NCBI RefSeq assembly: GCF_037977055.1
Contig: NZ_CP150274.1
Location: 310,001 to 374,000, forward strand
Length of the DNA: 64,000 nucleotides
Direction: 5' to 3'
From: Paenibacillus sp. FSL K6-1096
GTDB lineage: Bacteria > Bacillota > Bacilli > Paenibacillales > Paenibacillaceae
Below the pieces are notes generated by a model. That model had not been told where the DNA came from. It ran no database searches and worked only from the letters and a program-made list of their open reading frames with translations. A program made the position numbers and the translations under genes. Each line of letters starts with the position of its first letter. The stretch's first letter is position 1. This document shows, piece by piece, positions 53,685 through 62,214 of this stretch.

Positions 53685-54405
53685 GCACCGTCCCTCCTCC
53701 CTTGACCAGCACTTCCGCCTCAGCAGCCGCGCGCTTCATAGCTGCTACCGGGTCCCGCAGCAGATCCCCGTGTCCTACCCCCAGCAAGGTTGGGTCAAGC
53801 TCAATCAGCTTATACGCGCTGGCCAGCGCCTGCTCCACATTCCAGGTAGCCATCGCCGGAAAAGGGAACCAGGGCACCTTCTTGCCGGACACCGCTGTAG
53901 CCCGGAACGTCTGGAAGGCATCCCCCGCAACTACAGCTCCGCTGCGTTGATCCCGGAACGACATCGAACCCGGCGTATGCCCGGGCGTACTAACAGCAAC
54001 AAGTGATCCGATACGGTCACCTTCATGCAGCAGTACATCGGGTCTCGTTAAGATCTTAGACGGCACACTGCCCTTAACCGGAGCCTGCGGCTCACCGGGT
54101 CTTAGCGAACGGTCACCGGCAAGCAGCGAAGCATCCCGCTCCGAGATGTAGACCTTCGCCTGTGGAAGATGCTGCTTCAAGGCATCCAGCGCCCCGACAT
54201 GATCCATATGACCATGCGTCAGCACGATCCGGGTAAGCGGCTTCTGAAGCTTGGCCGCCTGGCGCAGAATTCCTTTCGTACTATAGGACATTCCCGCATC
54301 TATAAGTGTAAGCTCCTGCTCTTCTTCGATTAAATAACAATTCACCGGAAACACACTCGGCAGCCACGTCAGCTGAAACAAATTGCCTTCCTGAGTCACT
54401 CTCAT
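53677..54405 (-). CDS. MBL-fold metallo-hydrolase
   Basis: The 242-residue protein has the metal-binding motif THGHMDHVGA (HxHxDH), SYSTKGILRQ and later Asp/His ligands in VSTPGHTPGSMSF and VVAGDAF. It is a glyoxalase II-like hydrolase; the substrate is unknown. GGGGGAG precedes ATG 54405. It is the first gene of the MBL/TetR/AlkZ-related operon. A drug or electrophile response is suggested by the TetR regulation. Confidence 0.88.
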   Translation of the reverse strand: MRVTQEGNLFQLTWLPSVFPVNCYLIEEEQELTLIDAGMSYSTKGILRQAAKLQKPLTRIVLTHGHMDHVGALDALKQHLPQAKVYISERDASLLAGDRSLRPGEPQAPVKGSVPSKILTRPDVLLHEGDRIGSLVAVSTPGHTPGSMSFRDQRSGAVVAGDAFQTFRATAVSGKKVPWFPFPAMATWNVEQALASAYKLIELDPTLLGVGHGDLLRDPVAAMKRAAAEAEVLVKGGGTVHG

Positions 54406-54419
54406 TCGTTCTCCCCCTA

Positions 54420-54465
54420 AAAACTAACCTTATTAGTTTAAATATAAACTAATAAGGTTAGTTTT
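54420..54465. promoter_or_regulatory. Double TetR operator: 46-bp inverted repeat
   Basis: Two 21-bp arms (54420-54440 and 54445-54465) are exact reverse complements around four bases. Each arm also holds its own palindrome of AAACTAA, five bases, TTAGTTT (54421-54439 and 54446-54464). Two dimers could bind 25 bp apart. The site overlaps the promoter region of the MBL gene. Confidence 0.85.
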
Positions 54466-54477
54466 GCAAGAGGTATT

Positions 54478-54510
54478 AAAAAAGACCCAGGGCAACATCT
54501 GCCCGGGTCT
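54478..54510 (-). terminator. Terminator after the Rpn remnant
   Basis: AGACCC with GGGCA pairs with TGCCC and GGGTCT around a short loop, and T6 follows on the minus strand. Confidence 0.78.
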
Positions 54511-54520
54511 GTATTCACAT

Positions 54521-54983
54521 TCACATCAGTTTCTTAATCTCATCAAGTGGCAGTTCAACGGCTTTGGATACCGCCTCGGGAGAAAATCCGTGGAGCAACA
54601 ATTTACGGATAATCTCCACCTGGCCTTCTTCTTTGCCTTTCTCAATACCCTCTTCATAACCCCAACGCTTCCAAGCTGGCATAAGCTCCATAATTGCTTC
54701 TCCCTCCTCCGGATAGTGATCGATTAATTCTCTTAAAATTTCTTCATCCTGTGCCCGGTCCGGCTTGAAGTACAGGTCCGCTACTGACATAATCAATGCC
54801 AACCTGCCTTGATCCAGCCGCGTCCTCAGCTTCATGAACATCCGCAGGAATTCCCGGCGCACCTCTCTCGCTTCTCTTGTAGTATACCCCTTCTTCGCCA
54901 ATAACGCAGCAGCCACCGCATTATCCGAATCGATGAACCGACGACAATTCTGCTTGCGCAGCTCCACCTTAAGAAACTGGAAC
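54521..54983 (-). pseudogene. C-terminal remnant of an Rpn/YhgA-type nuclease
   Basis: The visible frame (about 150 residues from FQFLKVELRKQNCRRFIDSD) matches the C-terminal half of Rpn-family recombination-promoting nucleases: the VREFLRMFMKLRTRLDQGRL-like helix, and a coiled EEGIEKGKEEGQVEIIRKLL tail. The N-terminal PD-(D/E)XK nuclease part is missing. The open frame reaches back through the pstB terminator, but that part is not homologous. So the gene was cut at about 54983 next to the pst operon. It still has its own terminator. Confidence 0.75.
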
Positions 54984-55012
54984 CAAAAAAACACCACCCG
55001 CAATGGGTGGTG
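54984..55012 (-). terminator. Terminator of the pst operon
   Basis: CACCACCCG and GGGTGGTG pair around GCAAT or similar, and T7 follows on the minus strand, 22 bases past the pstB stop. Confidence 0.85.
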
Positions 55013-55034
55013 CCTCTCCTCTAATATATATGCG

Positions 55035-55811
55035 TCACCCAAACCGGCCCATAATGTATTCCTGGGTCATTTGGTTCTCCGGGTTGCTGAAGACCTTCTC
55101 GGTCTTGTCGTATTCCACCAGCGAGCCTAAGTAGAAATACGCTGTGTAATCCGAGATACGCGCTGCCTGCTGCATGTTGTGGGTGACGATGACGATGCGC
55201 AGCTCCTCCTTCAGCTCCTTAATCAGCTCCTCTACCTTGCCGGTCGATACCGGGTCCAGGGCTGAGGCCGGCTCATCCAGCAGCAGAATCTGCGGATTGA
55301 CCGAGAGCGCCCGGGCGATGCACAGCCGCTGCTGCTGTCCGCCGGACAGGGCCAGTGCCGAGTCCTTCAGACGGTCTTTGACCTCATCCCACAGGGCGGC
55401 GCGGCGCAGGCTGCTCTCTACAATCTCATCCAGCGCCTGCTTGCCCTTGATGCCATGGTACTTGGGACCGAAGGCGATATTGTCATAGATCGATTTATAA
55501 AAAGGGTTCGGCTTCTGCCAGACCATGCCGATTTTCTGGCGCAGCTTAATCACATCGGTTCCGGGCGCATTGATGTCCACTCCGTCAATCCAGATGCTCC
55601 CTTTGGTGGTCGAGCCGGAAATATCATCATTCATCCGGTTAAGTGACCGGAGGAAGGTGGACTTCCCGCAGCCCGAGGGCCCGATCAGCGCGGTTACCGT
55701 ATTCTGGGCGAACGGCAGGCTAATCCCCTTCACCGCCTCATAGGTTCCATAGAATATACTCAGGTCCTCCGTTTGAAACGACTCACGTACTGCTGGCTCC
55801 GCGATTCCCAT
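55035..55811 (-). CDS. pstB: Phosphate ABC transporter ATP-binding protein
   Basis: The 258-residue ATPase has Walker [22 protein letters not shown], the phosphate-specific [10 protein letters not shown], signature [16 protein letters not shown] and Walker [13 protein letters not shown]. It powers high-affinity phosphate uptake with PstSCA. AGGAGGAATTAAG precedes ATG 55811. It is the last gene of pstSCAB; no phoU follows. Confidence 0.95.
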   Translation of the reverse strand: MGIAEPAVRESFQTEDLSIFYGTYEAVKGISLPFAQNTVTALIGPSGCGKSTFLRSLNRMNDDISGSTTKGSIWIDGVDINAPGTDVIKLRQKIGMVWQKPNPFYKSIYDNIAFGPKYHGIKGKQALDEIVESSLRRAALWDEVKDRLKDSALALSGGQQQRLCIARALSVNPQILLLDEPASALDPVSTGKVEELIKELKEELRIVIVTHNMQQAARISDYTAYFYLGSLVEYDKTEKVFSNPENQMTQEYIMGRFG

Positions 55812-55858
55812 CTTAATTCCTCCTACAGGCTCTTTTTGTAATGCGGCTTGTCAAATCC

Positions 55859-56755
55859 TTAGCTCATCCGCTTGGAGGCGGTCAGCTTCTTGTAGATGAA
55901 TCTGCCGAAGTAACGGGCAGCCAGATTGAAGATCAGCACTGTCAGTACCAGTACGGCCGAAGCTCCGGCAGCAATCTGTACCGCATCCGGCGCCAGGCCT
56001 TCACTGTTAACCTTCCAGATATGCACCGCCAGTGTCTCTGCCGGACGGAACGGGTTGAGCGGCGATGAAGGGCTCAGCGGGTTCCAGTTGCTGAAGTCCA
56101 GCCGCGGGCTGCTCATCCCCGCAGTGAACATCAGCGCGGCGGCTTCCCCGAAGACGCGTCCGGCCGACAGGATCGTACCCGTGATAATAGTCGGAAGCGC
56201 GACCGGGAATAGTACACTGGTTACGATTTTCCATTTGGACAAGCCAAGGGCGAACCCTGCTTCCTTCTGCTGCTTGGGCACCGTGCGGAAAGCCTGCTCC
56301 GTGATACGCACCATCAGCGGCAAATTGAACACCGTCAGCGCCAGTGCGCCGGAGATCAGGGAGAAGCCGAGATTGAAGGTGTTGACGATCAGCAGGAGGC
56401 CGAACAGACCGACAATAATCGACGGGAAGGACGACAGCACCTCCACGATCAGCCGGATGAAATTGGTCAGCTTGCCGGGACGGGCATATTCCGCCATGAA
56501 TATCCCTGCGCCCAGACCGAGCGGCACTGTAATGATCAAGGTCAGCACCAGCAGGAACAGCGAGTTGAACAGCTGCGGCCCCACGCCCCCGCCTGCGCGG
56601 ATCTTCTGCGGCGCTGAGGTCAGGAAGTCCCAGCTGATATGGTTAAAGCCGCGGATCAGAATATACCCCAAGAGGCCTATAAGCACAGCTACAATCAGTA
56701 ATGCGAAGGTTACAATAACAACAGTGGCTATTTTGTCAGCAGTTCTCGGCTTCAA
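55859..56755 (-). CDS. pstA: Phosphate ABC transporter permease PstA
   Basis: The 298-residue permease has six helices and typical segments GVGPQLFNSLFLLVLTLIIT and the docking loop EQAFRTVPKQQKEAGFALGL. Its TTG start overlaps the pstC stop (TTGA), with AAGGAGA before it. It pairs with PstC. Confidence 0.93.
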   Translation of the reverse strand: MKPRTADKIATVVIVTFALLIVAVLIGLLGYILIRGFNHISWDFLTSAPQKIRAGGGVGPQLFNSLFLLVLTLIITVPLGLGAGIFMAEYARPGKLTNFIRLIVEVLSSFPSIIVGLFGLLLIVNTFNLGFSLISGALALTVFNLPLMVRITEQAFRTVPKQQKEAGFALGLSKWKIVTSVLFPVALPTIITGTILSAGRVFGEAAALMFTAGMSSPRLDFSNWNPLSPSSPLNPFRPAETLAVHIWKVNSEGLAPDAVQIAAGASAVLVLTVLIFNLAARYFGRFIYKKLTASKRMS

Positions 56756-57654
56756 ATTTTATTTCTCCTTTCGAGCATTCTGACCAGCAGGACGAAGATA
56801 AAGGTCATCAGCATCAGAACCAGCGCCATACTCCACAGCGCATTGTTCTGCGGTGAACCCATCGTTGTATTCCCCATGCCCAGCGTAATTACACTGGTAA
56901 GTGTAGACGCGGACTCGAACAGGGAATGAGGCACAAACGGTGCGTTACCGATAACCATCTGTACTGCCAATGCTTCACCGAATGCACGGGCCATGCCAAG
57001 GACCACCCCGGTCATAATCGCCGGAAAGGTAGTCGGGAGAATCACCCGGGAGATCGTCTGCCAGCGGGTGGCACCGAGCGCGAAGGAGGATTCCTTCAGG
57101 TTCTGCGGCAGCGATGCAAGCGCGTCTGCAGCCACGCTGGTGATCGTCGGAAGAATCATGACCGACAGCACTAGCGCGCCTGCAGCCACCCCGATGCCCT
57201 GGCCGGGCAGCGTATCCCGCAGGAATGGAACAATGACGCTTAAGCCTACGAATCCGTAGACAACGGACGGGATGCCTGACAGCAGCTCGATGACCGGCTG
57301 CAGCAGCTTTTTACCCCAGCCTGGGACAATCTCTGTCATGAACAGTGCCGCGCAAATGCTCAGCGGGCTGGCGATAAGCGCTGCGAGCAGGGTGACCAGG
57401 AAGGACCCCGAGATGAACGGTAAGGCTCCATAGGACGGCGTCTCCGCTTCGGGTGACCACCTTGTGCCCAACAGGAATTCAGATATTTTCACTTCACCGC
57501 TCACGAAGTTGGCAATGCCTTTGGAGGCTACGAAATAAACCATGGAAATAATGATGACAATGAGCAGCAGCACGCAAAAGGACATATAAATACGTCCGAT
57601 TAAATTTTCTATATGATGTTTTTCCAGCCGCTTGTTTGTTGGTTGTCCCCTCAA
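56752..57654 (-). CDS. pstC: Phosphate ABC transporter permease PstC
   Basis: The 300-residue permease shows GALPFISGSFLVTLLAALIA, LLSGIPSVVYGFVGLSVIVP and the docking loop DALASLPQNLKESSFALGAT. It begins at TTG 57654 with AGGGAG upstream. A small hairpin (57683-57705) between pstS and pstC probably reduces expression after the abundant binding protein. Confidence 0.93.
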   Translation of the reverse strand: MRGQPTNKRLEKHHIENLIGRIYMSFCVLLLIVIIISMVYFVASKGIANFVSGEVKISEFLLGTRWSPEAETPSYGALPFISGSFLVTLLAALIASPLSICAALFMTEIVPGWGKKLLQPVIELLSGIPSVVYGFVGLSVIVPFLRDTLPGQGIGVAAGALVLSVMILPTITSVAADALASLPQNLKESSFALGATRWQTISRVILPTTFPAIMTGVVLGMARAFGEALAVQMVIGNAPFVPHSLFESASTLTSVITLGMGNTTMGSPQNNALWSMALVLMLMTFIFVLLVRMLERRNKI

Positions 57655-57682
57655 GAATGCTCCCTCTTTCTAAAGTGAAAAG

Positions 57683-57705
57683 AGAGGCAGAAGGTATCCG
57701 CCTCT
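57683..57705 (-). promoter_or_regulatory. Intercistronic hairpin between pstS and pstC
   Basis: AGAGGC (57683-57688) and GCCTCT (57700-57705) pair; CTCTTTTC follows on the minus strand. It may act as a weak attenuator. Confidence 0.55.
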
Positions 57706-57743
57706 AATCACATTAAAGTTCTGATTCATCAACCCTGTGTGAA

Positions 57744-58694
57744 TTATTTAGGAGTTACAGTGCCTGCAACATCGCGCGATACCTGCATTTTGGAAGCCGG
57801 GATGTAGCCAAGCTCCACAACGTCGCCGGTCTGTACTTCATCGGTCATGAAGTAGTCCAGGAAGGCTTTTACCGTCCCATTCGGTTCACCGTTTGTGTAC
57901 ATGTGCTCGTAAGCCCATACCGGATACTTACCGGCGACTACGTTGTCAACAGAAGGCTCTACGCCGTCATAGTTGAGGGTCTTTACAGTATCATCCAGGT
58001 AAGACAGCGCCAGATAACCGATGGCTCCCGGAGTTTCGCCGATCATTTTCTTAACCGTACCGGAGGAATCCTCCTGGATTGAGCCCTTCAGGTCCTCAGT
58101 CTTGGTGCCCAGAGCGAAGCTCTCGAAGGTAGCGCGTGTTCCGGAGCTTGCCGGACGGTTGATGATCTGGATGGCCTGGTCAGCGCCGCCAACGTCTTTC
58201 CAGTTCGTGATTTTACCGGTGAAAATATCAACCAGCTGCTGCTTCGTCAGACTGTCCACGCCTGCTGCCGGGTTGCTTACTGCTGCAATCGCAACAACCG
58301 CCACCTGATGATCCTTCAGCTCAGCCGCTTTTGCTGCATCCTTCAGCTTCTCTTCGGCGAATACGTCGGAGTTCCCGATGTCAACCTGCTTCTCCGAGAC
58401 CTGAGTCAGCCCGGTTCCGCTGCCGCCGCCTTGGACCTGAATGTCCACGCCGCTGTTGGTTTCCATGAATTTCTCGGCGACCTGCTCAACGAGCGGCTGA
58501 AGTGCTGTGGAGCCCGATGCCAGGATCGATCCGCTTAAGTTAGCACCGCTGCTGGCTTCTGTGTTTGTTGCAGCCGGTGTGTTTCCTCCGTTATTGGATG
58601 CTGCCTTGTTTCCCCCGTTGTTACCGCCACATGCTGAAAGTGCTACTACGCCCGTAAGCGCCAAAGCCATGAGCCACGTTTTTCTGAATTGCAT
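57744..58694 (-). CDS. pstS: Phosphate-binding lipoprotein PstS
   Basis: The 316-residue protein has a lipobox ALSAC (Cys22), a Gly/Asn linker, and phosphate-binding segments GSTALQPLVEQV, GGGSGTGLTQV, and RPASSGTRATFESF. AGGAGGAAAAC precedes ATG 58694. It captures phosphate outside the membrane for PstCAB. I could not identify a clear PhoP box upstream. Confidence 0.95.
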   Translation of the reverse strand: MQFRKTWLMALALTGVVALSACGGNNGGNKAASNNGGNTPAATNTEASSGANLSGSILASGSTALQPLVEQVAEKFMETNSGVDIQVQGGGSGTGLTQVSEKQVDIGNSDVFAEEKLKDAAKAAELKDHQVAVVAIAAVSNPAAGVDSLTKQQLVDIFTGKITNWKDVGGADQAIQIINRPASSGTRATFESFALGTKTEDLKGSIQEDSSGTVKKMIGETPGAIGYLALSYLDDTVKTLNYDGVEPSVDNVVAGKYPVWAYEHMYTNGEPNGTVKAFLDYFMTDEVQTGDVVELGYIPASKMQVSRDVAGTVTPK

Positions 58695-58954
58695 TGTTTG
58701 TTTTCCTCCTAAAGGTTTTGTGAGTGTGTGCCATGTTCCATCTGCTTCGTACAAAACGCACTCGGGAAGCATTATTGCTTATCTATCAGCGTCTCTTCTG
58801 ACTCTTCTTATTCTAGGACCCGTTCGTTAGATAAAAGTACAGAGTTTGTAAAACGAAAGATAAAAGTTATAATATAAATTGTATGGAGGTATAGATAATT
58901 TCTATATTCAAACAACAATCGCCAGCAAATCGCCGCGCACCCGGAGGAATTTTC

Positions 58955-59842
58955 ATGAACCTTGTAAAGCTGCAAATCCTGGTCCTGATCGAAAAATATA
59001 AAAAAGTAACGGATGTCGCCGCAGAGATGGGCCTGAAGCAGCCCACGGTATCCTTTCATATGAAAAGCCTGGAAAGCGAGCTGGGCGCTTCCCTGTTCCA
59101 GTACCGGAGCGGCCGTGTGCTGCTGACGGATGCCGGACGCGCCTTGCACCAGTATGCTGTCCGCATGGTATCCCTGGCTGCCGAAGCAGAGCGTGCGGTC
59201 AAGCAGTTTACTTCCCTGGCTTCGGGCAATCTGGAGCTTGCTGCCAGCAGCATACCCGGTAATTATCTTGTGCCCAAACTGCTGTCCCGATTCATGCAGC
59301 AGCATGAAGGGATCAATGTCTACTTATCCGTGCTGCCGGATGAGACCATTCGCGAGCGCCTGCGCAGCCGGGAGATTCAACTGGCGGTACTGCATAGCGC
59401 AGAGGGCCAGGACGATTCCTTCCAGACACAGGTGATCTCGGCGGATGAGATGGTGCTGGCTTTTACGCCTGACCACCCGTTTGCCGGTATGGAGCAGCTT
59501 ACGGTGGAAGCGGTAGCGCGGGAGCCTTGGGTGCAGCATGAGGCCGCCTCCTTCCTACGGGGGGCCGCAGATCAGTGGGCACAGCTCAATAACGTGAGGG
59601 TATGGAACCATGCGGTGCTGGGCTCACCCGAGGCCGTCAAAAGCATGCTGTGTGCAGGCGGTGCAGTCGGAGTATACTCTATGGCAGGGATTGCAGCCGA
59701 GGCCGCGACAGGTCGTCTAGCCTATGCGAAGCTGCCGGGAATTCAACCCGGGGATGGGGCATTCGTGCTGGCCTGGCGGAAGGATTACACGCTGTCCCCG
59801 TTGCAGAAGGCGTTTGCTCAGATGGCGGGGACGTCCGGGTGA
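58955..59842 (+). CDS. LysR family transcriptional regulator
   Basis: The 295-residue protein has the N-terminal winged helix (KVTDVAAEMGLKQPTVSFHM) and a two-lobe effector domain (about 90-290). GGAGGAATTTTC precedes ATG 58955. It is divergent from pstS, so it may act on itself or a more distant target; a link to phosphate is not established. Confidence 0.88.
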   Translation: MNLVKLQILVLIEKYKKVTDVAAEMGLKQPTVSFHMKSLESELGASLFQYRSGRVLLTDAGRALHQYAVRMVSLAAEAERAVKQFTSLASGNLELAASSIPGNYLVPKLLSRFMQQHEGINVYLSVLPDETIRERLRSREIQLAVLHSAEGQDDSFQTQVISADEMVLAFTPDHPFAGMEQLTVEAVAREPWVQHEAASFLRGAADQWAQLNNVRVWNHAVLGSPEAVKSMLCAGGAVGVYSMAGIAAEAATGRLAYAKLPGIQPGDGAFVLAWRKDYTLSPLQKAFAQMAGTSG

Positions 59843-59918
59843 AGAACTCCCCCCTAACAGGTGGCTGATGCTGGTGCTAATGCTCATATAACCTGCCCGC
59901 CTACCTCCGCCGTCGCCC

Positions 59919-60143
59919 AATGTAATCGGTTTTTCGATTACATTCGGCCCACGCACCCTCACGCAGCCAATTGTGATCGGTTTTTCGTTTTCATTTGACC
60001 CACGCGCCCATGCAACGCCAAATGTGATCGGTTTTTCGATTACATTGGGCTCACACGCCCATACAGCGCCGAATGTGATCGGTTTTTCGACTATATCCGG
60101 CCCCCCACTCCTGTTCAATATGTTCGGTTTCTCGCATACGTTT
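59919..60143. repeat. Tandem 51 bp palindromic repeat cluster C (four to five units)
   Basis: Cores start at 59919, 59970, 60021 and 60072 with exact 51-bp spacing, and a degenerate one is near 60119. The first core is a perfect 10-bp stem, AATGTAATCG and CGATTACATT, around GTTTTT. GC-rich spacers (CGGCCCACGCACCCTCACGC and like) lie between. In cluster C both arms differ from clusters A and B but still pair. It lies between the convergent LysR and methyltransferase genes. Confidence 0.88.
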
Positions 60144-60156
60144 GCTCCAATTTCCT

Positions 60157-60208
60157 AAAAAAACGGTATCCCCAGGCGCACTGGCTGCGCTCTTTGGAGA
60201 TACCGTTT
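60157..60208 (-). terminator. Terminator of the methyltransferase gene
   Basis: AAACGGTATC with CCC pairs with GG and GATACCGTTT; T7 follows on the minus strand. Confidence 0.85.
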
Positions 60209-60220
60209 ATATGTTTAAGT

Positions 60221-61078
60221 CTATTCCGGTGAGACAGCGACCAATGTGAAGGTCTTGGGGATGCCCTTATCGTATACGTCGGACGACAGGTTCGGCTCCT
60301 CAACGAGCTGCTGAATGACCAGCCCGCTGGCCGCAGCAGCGGTAACGATCTCGCCGAGTGTCCAGCGCCGCCAATAGACAGCATTCGGTTTGGCAGCTTC
60401 TGCGGTTGAGCCTCCGTCCGGCATGTACTTGGAATAAGATACCTGCTTCTCTTCAAGCGCGGTATCGAAATAATCTCCGCTTACCTTGTGCTTGCGCACC
60501 TTGGCCGTGGAGCCTTTGGAGGAGATCAGCTTGGTCGTCACCGGATGGAAATCGCGCAGGACGAACGTCCCGCCCGGTGCCAGCAGACGCCGGGCCACAG
60601 CCATGAACCTGCTCAGGTCCGTGAAGTAATGGACGATCCCCATCTCCGCAAAAACCAGCTCATAGGTGCTGTCCGGGAGCACCTCCGGCAATGCCAGCAC
60701 ATCCGATACGATATATTCCAGCGGCACACCGGCAGCCTGTGCCAGCTCGCGGGCATACCGGGCATTGGCCTCCGAGAAATCCGCTACGGTGACTTCCGCC
60801 CCAAGCAGGGCGAGCGCCACGGCCTTCATGCCGTTAGAGCCCATCAGATTGATAATCCGGCGTCCCTTCACTTCCCCGAAATAGGCATTCAGCGGGAACA
60901 GCTTCCCGGCGGGGTCTTTAGCCAGCTTCCCGGCTGCTTCGGCAGGCGTGCCGAACCGGCGGGTCCAGGCTGCATAGGTATCCTCGTTCCACAGCTCTTC
61001 ACTGATCGGAGCCCCCTGACGGTCCGGATAGCCAGGTTGTTCCCCGCCTTCCGGCTGATTGTAATCATGCTCATTCAT
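60221..61078 (-). CDS. Class I SAM-dependent methyltransferase
   Basis: The 285-residue enzyme shows the SAM-binding Rossmann motifs: GRRIINLMGSNGMKAVALALLG (with NLMGSNG in place of the common DxGxGxG), VTVADFSEANARYA, and FAEMGIVHYFTDL at strand 4. The G-rich loop is unusual but conserved in a subfamily. The acceptor is unknown. AAAGGGAGA precedes ATG 61078. The DMT exporter gene lies 39 bases upstream in the same direction. Confidence 0.85.
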   Translation of the reverse strand: MNEHDYNQPEGGEQPGYPDRQGAPISEELWNEDTYAAWTRRFGTPAEAAGKLAKDPAGKLFPLNAYFGEVKGRRIINLMGSNGMKAVALALLGAEVTVADFSEANARYARELAQAAGVPLEYIVSDVLALPEVLPDSTYELVFAEMGIVHYFTDLSRFMAVARRLLAPGGTFVLRDFHPVTTKLISSKGSTAKVRKHKVSGDYFDTALEEKQVSYSKYMPDGGSTAEAAKPNAVYWRRWTLGEIVTAAAASGLVIQQLVEEPNLSSDVYDKGIPKTFTLVAVSPE

Positions 61079-61117
61079 TGCTGTTGTTCTCCCTTTACTT
61101 TATATATGGTAGTCATA

Positions 61118-62032
61118 CTATGACGCACTGGGCAGCGCTTCCTCCAGCTCCAGCGTCTTCTTGCGCCCTGAATACAGATACACGCCAAGTCCGGCCAGGA
61201 CAAGCACGCCGCCCGCCCACTGTAACCCGCTGAGATGCTCGCCCAGCAGAAGGAAAGCGAGAATACTTGCGCCCACCGGCTCACCCAGAATATTCATGGA
61301 CACGGTAGTCGCGGATACATATTGCAGCAGCCAGTTAAACAGAATGTGGCCGAAGACCGTCGGCACTACCGCCAGCAGGACGAAGATGCCCCATTCGCGG
61401 GCCGGATAGGCGAAGAACGCTGTCCCAGTGATCAGATTGTACACGGCGAAGACAAGGGCGGCAGAGACAAAAACAATCAGGCTGTACAGATAAGAAGGCA
61501 TACGTACCACCAGCCGCTGGCCCAGCAGGAGATGTCCGGCCACCGCTATGGTCCCGCCGACCGACAGCAGGTCTCCCTTCAGATTATCGGCCGACAGCCC
61601 GATGTCCCCCCAGCCGATAAAGACCACGCCGAAGATGGCAACCGCCATCCCGAGCATCGCAAGAAAACTGTTGCGCTCTTTAAACAGGATGTACGCACCG
61701 ATCATAATGAATAACGGCTCCAGCGCCATAATCATCGTTGAGCTGGCTACTGAGGTGTAGCGAAGCGAGCCCATCCAGAGCAGAAAATGCAGAGCCAGCA
61801 GCGCACCCGAGGCTACCAGCAGCAGCCAGTCCTTCAGCCGGAGCTGCGCGGCTGCGCCGGTGTATGGCCGGGCGAACGGCAGCATCAGCAGCGAGGTGAA
61901 CAGCAGCCGGTACATGCCCTGCACCGATACGGGGGCGGCGGACCACTTAATGAAGATCGAGGAGAACGAGATTGCCACAATGCCGATGACCATCAGCAGA
62001 GGAACGGGAACAGGCGGTTTACTGGTACTCAT
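61118..62032 (-). CDS. DMT superfamily (EamA) exporter
   Basis: The 304-residue protein has ten membrane helices in two EamA repeats, with SSIFIKWSAAPVSVQGMYRLL at the start and NILGEPVGASILAFLLLGEHL in the second repeat. Members export amino acids, nucleotides or other metabolites. The substrate is not known. AAGGGGC precedes ATG 62032. Confidence 0.88.
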   Translation of the reverse strand: MSTSKPPVPVPLLMVIGIVAISFSSIFIKWSAAPVSVQGMYRLLFTSLLMLPFARPYTGAAAQLRLKDWLLLVASGALLALHFLLWMGSLRYTSVASSTMIMALEPLFIMIGAYILFKERNSFLAMLGMAVAIFGVVFIGWGDIGLSADNLKGDLLSVGGTIAVAGHLLLGQRLVVRMPSYLYSLIVFVSAALVFAVYNLITGTAFFAYPAREWGIFVLLAVVPTVFGHILFNWLLQYVSATTVSMNILGEPVGASILAFLLLGEHLSGLQWAGGVLVLAGLGVYLYSGRKKTLELEEALPSAS

Positions 62033-62131
62033 AATAAGAATGCCCCTTCGTATGTTGTAAGACTCATTATGTTAATTTAACGCAAATTGCCGAAAAAAGC
62101 AGCCCTTTTCATAATATTCTCCTCCCGCAGC

Positions 62132-62172
62132 AAAAAGGCATAGAATCCGTCCCCAGACGGGTCCTATGCCCT
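62132..62172 (-). terminator. Terminator of the VanW gene
   Basis: AAGGCATAG and CCGTC pair with GACGG and CCTATGCC; T5 follows on the minus strand. Confidence 0.82.
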
Positions 62173-62214
62173 TACATGAACTTGTATGTCCGCCGCAGAA
62201 GTCAGCAGCCGGAA

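Noticed and set aside
58695..58954. A PhoP box upstream of pstS
   Set aside because: I looked for TTAACA-type direct repeats at 11-bp steps and found only poor matches.
59717..60118. A 133-residue minus-strand ORF with NVIEK repeats
   Set aside because: It runs through repeat cluster C and the 3' end of the LysR gene with no credible start.
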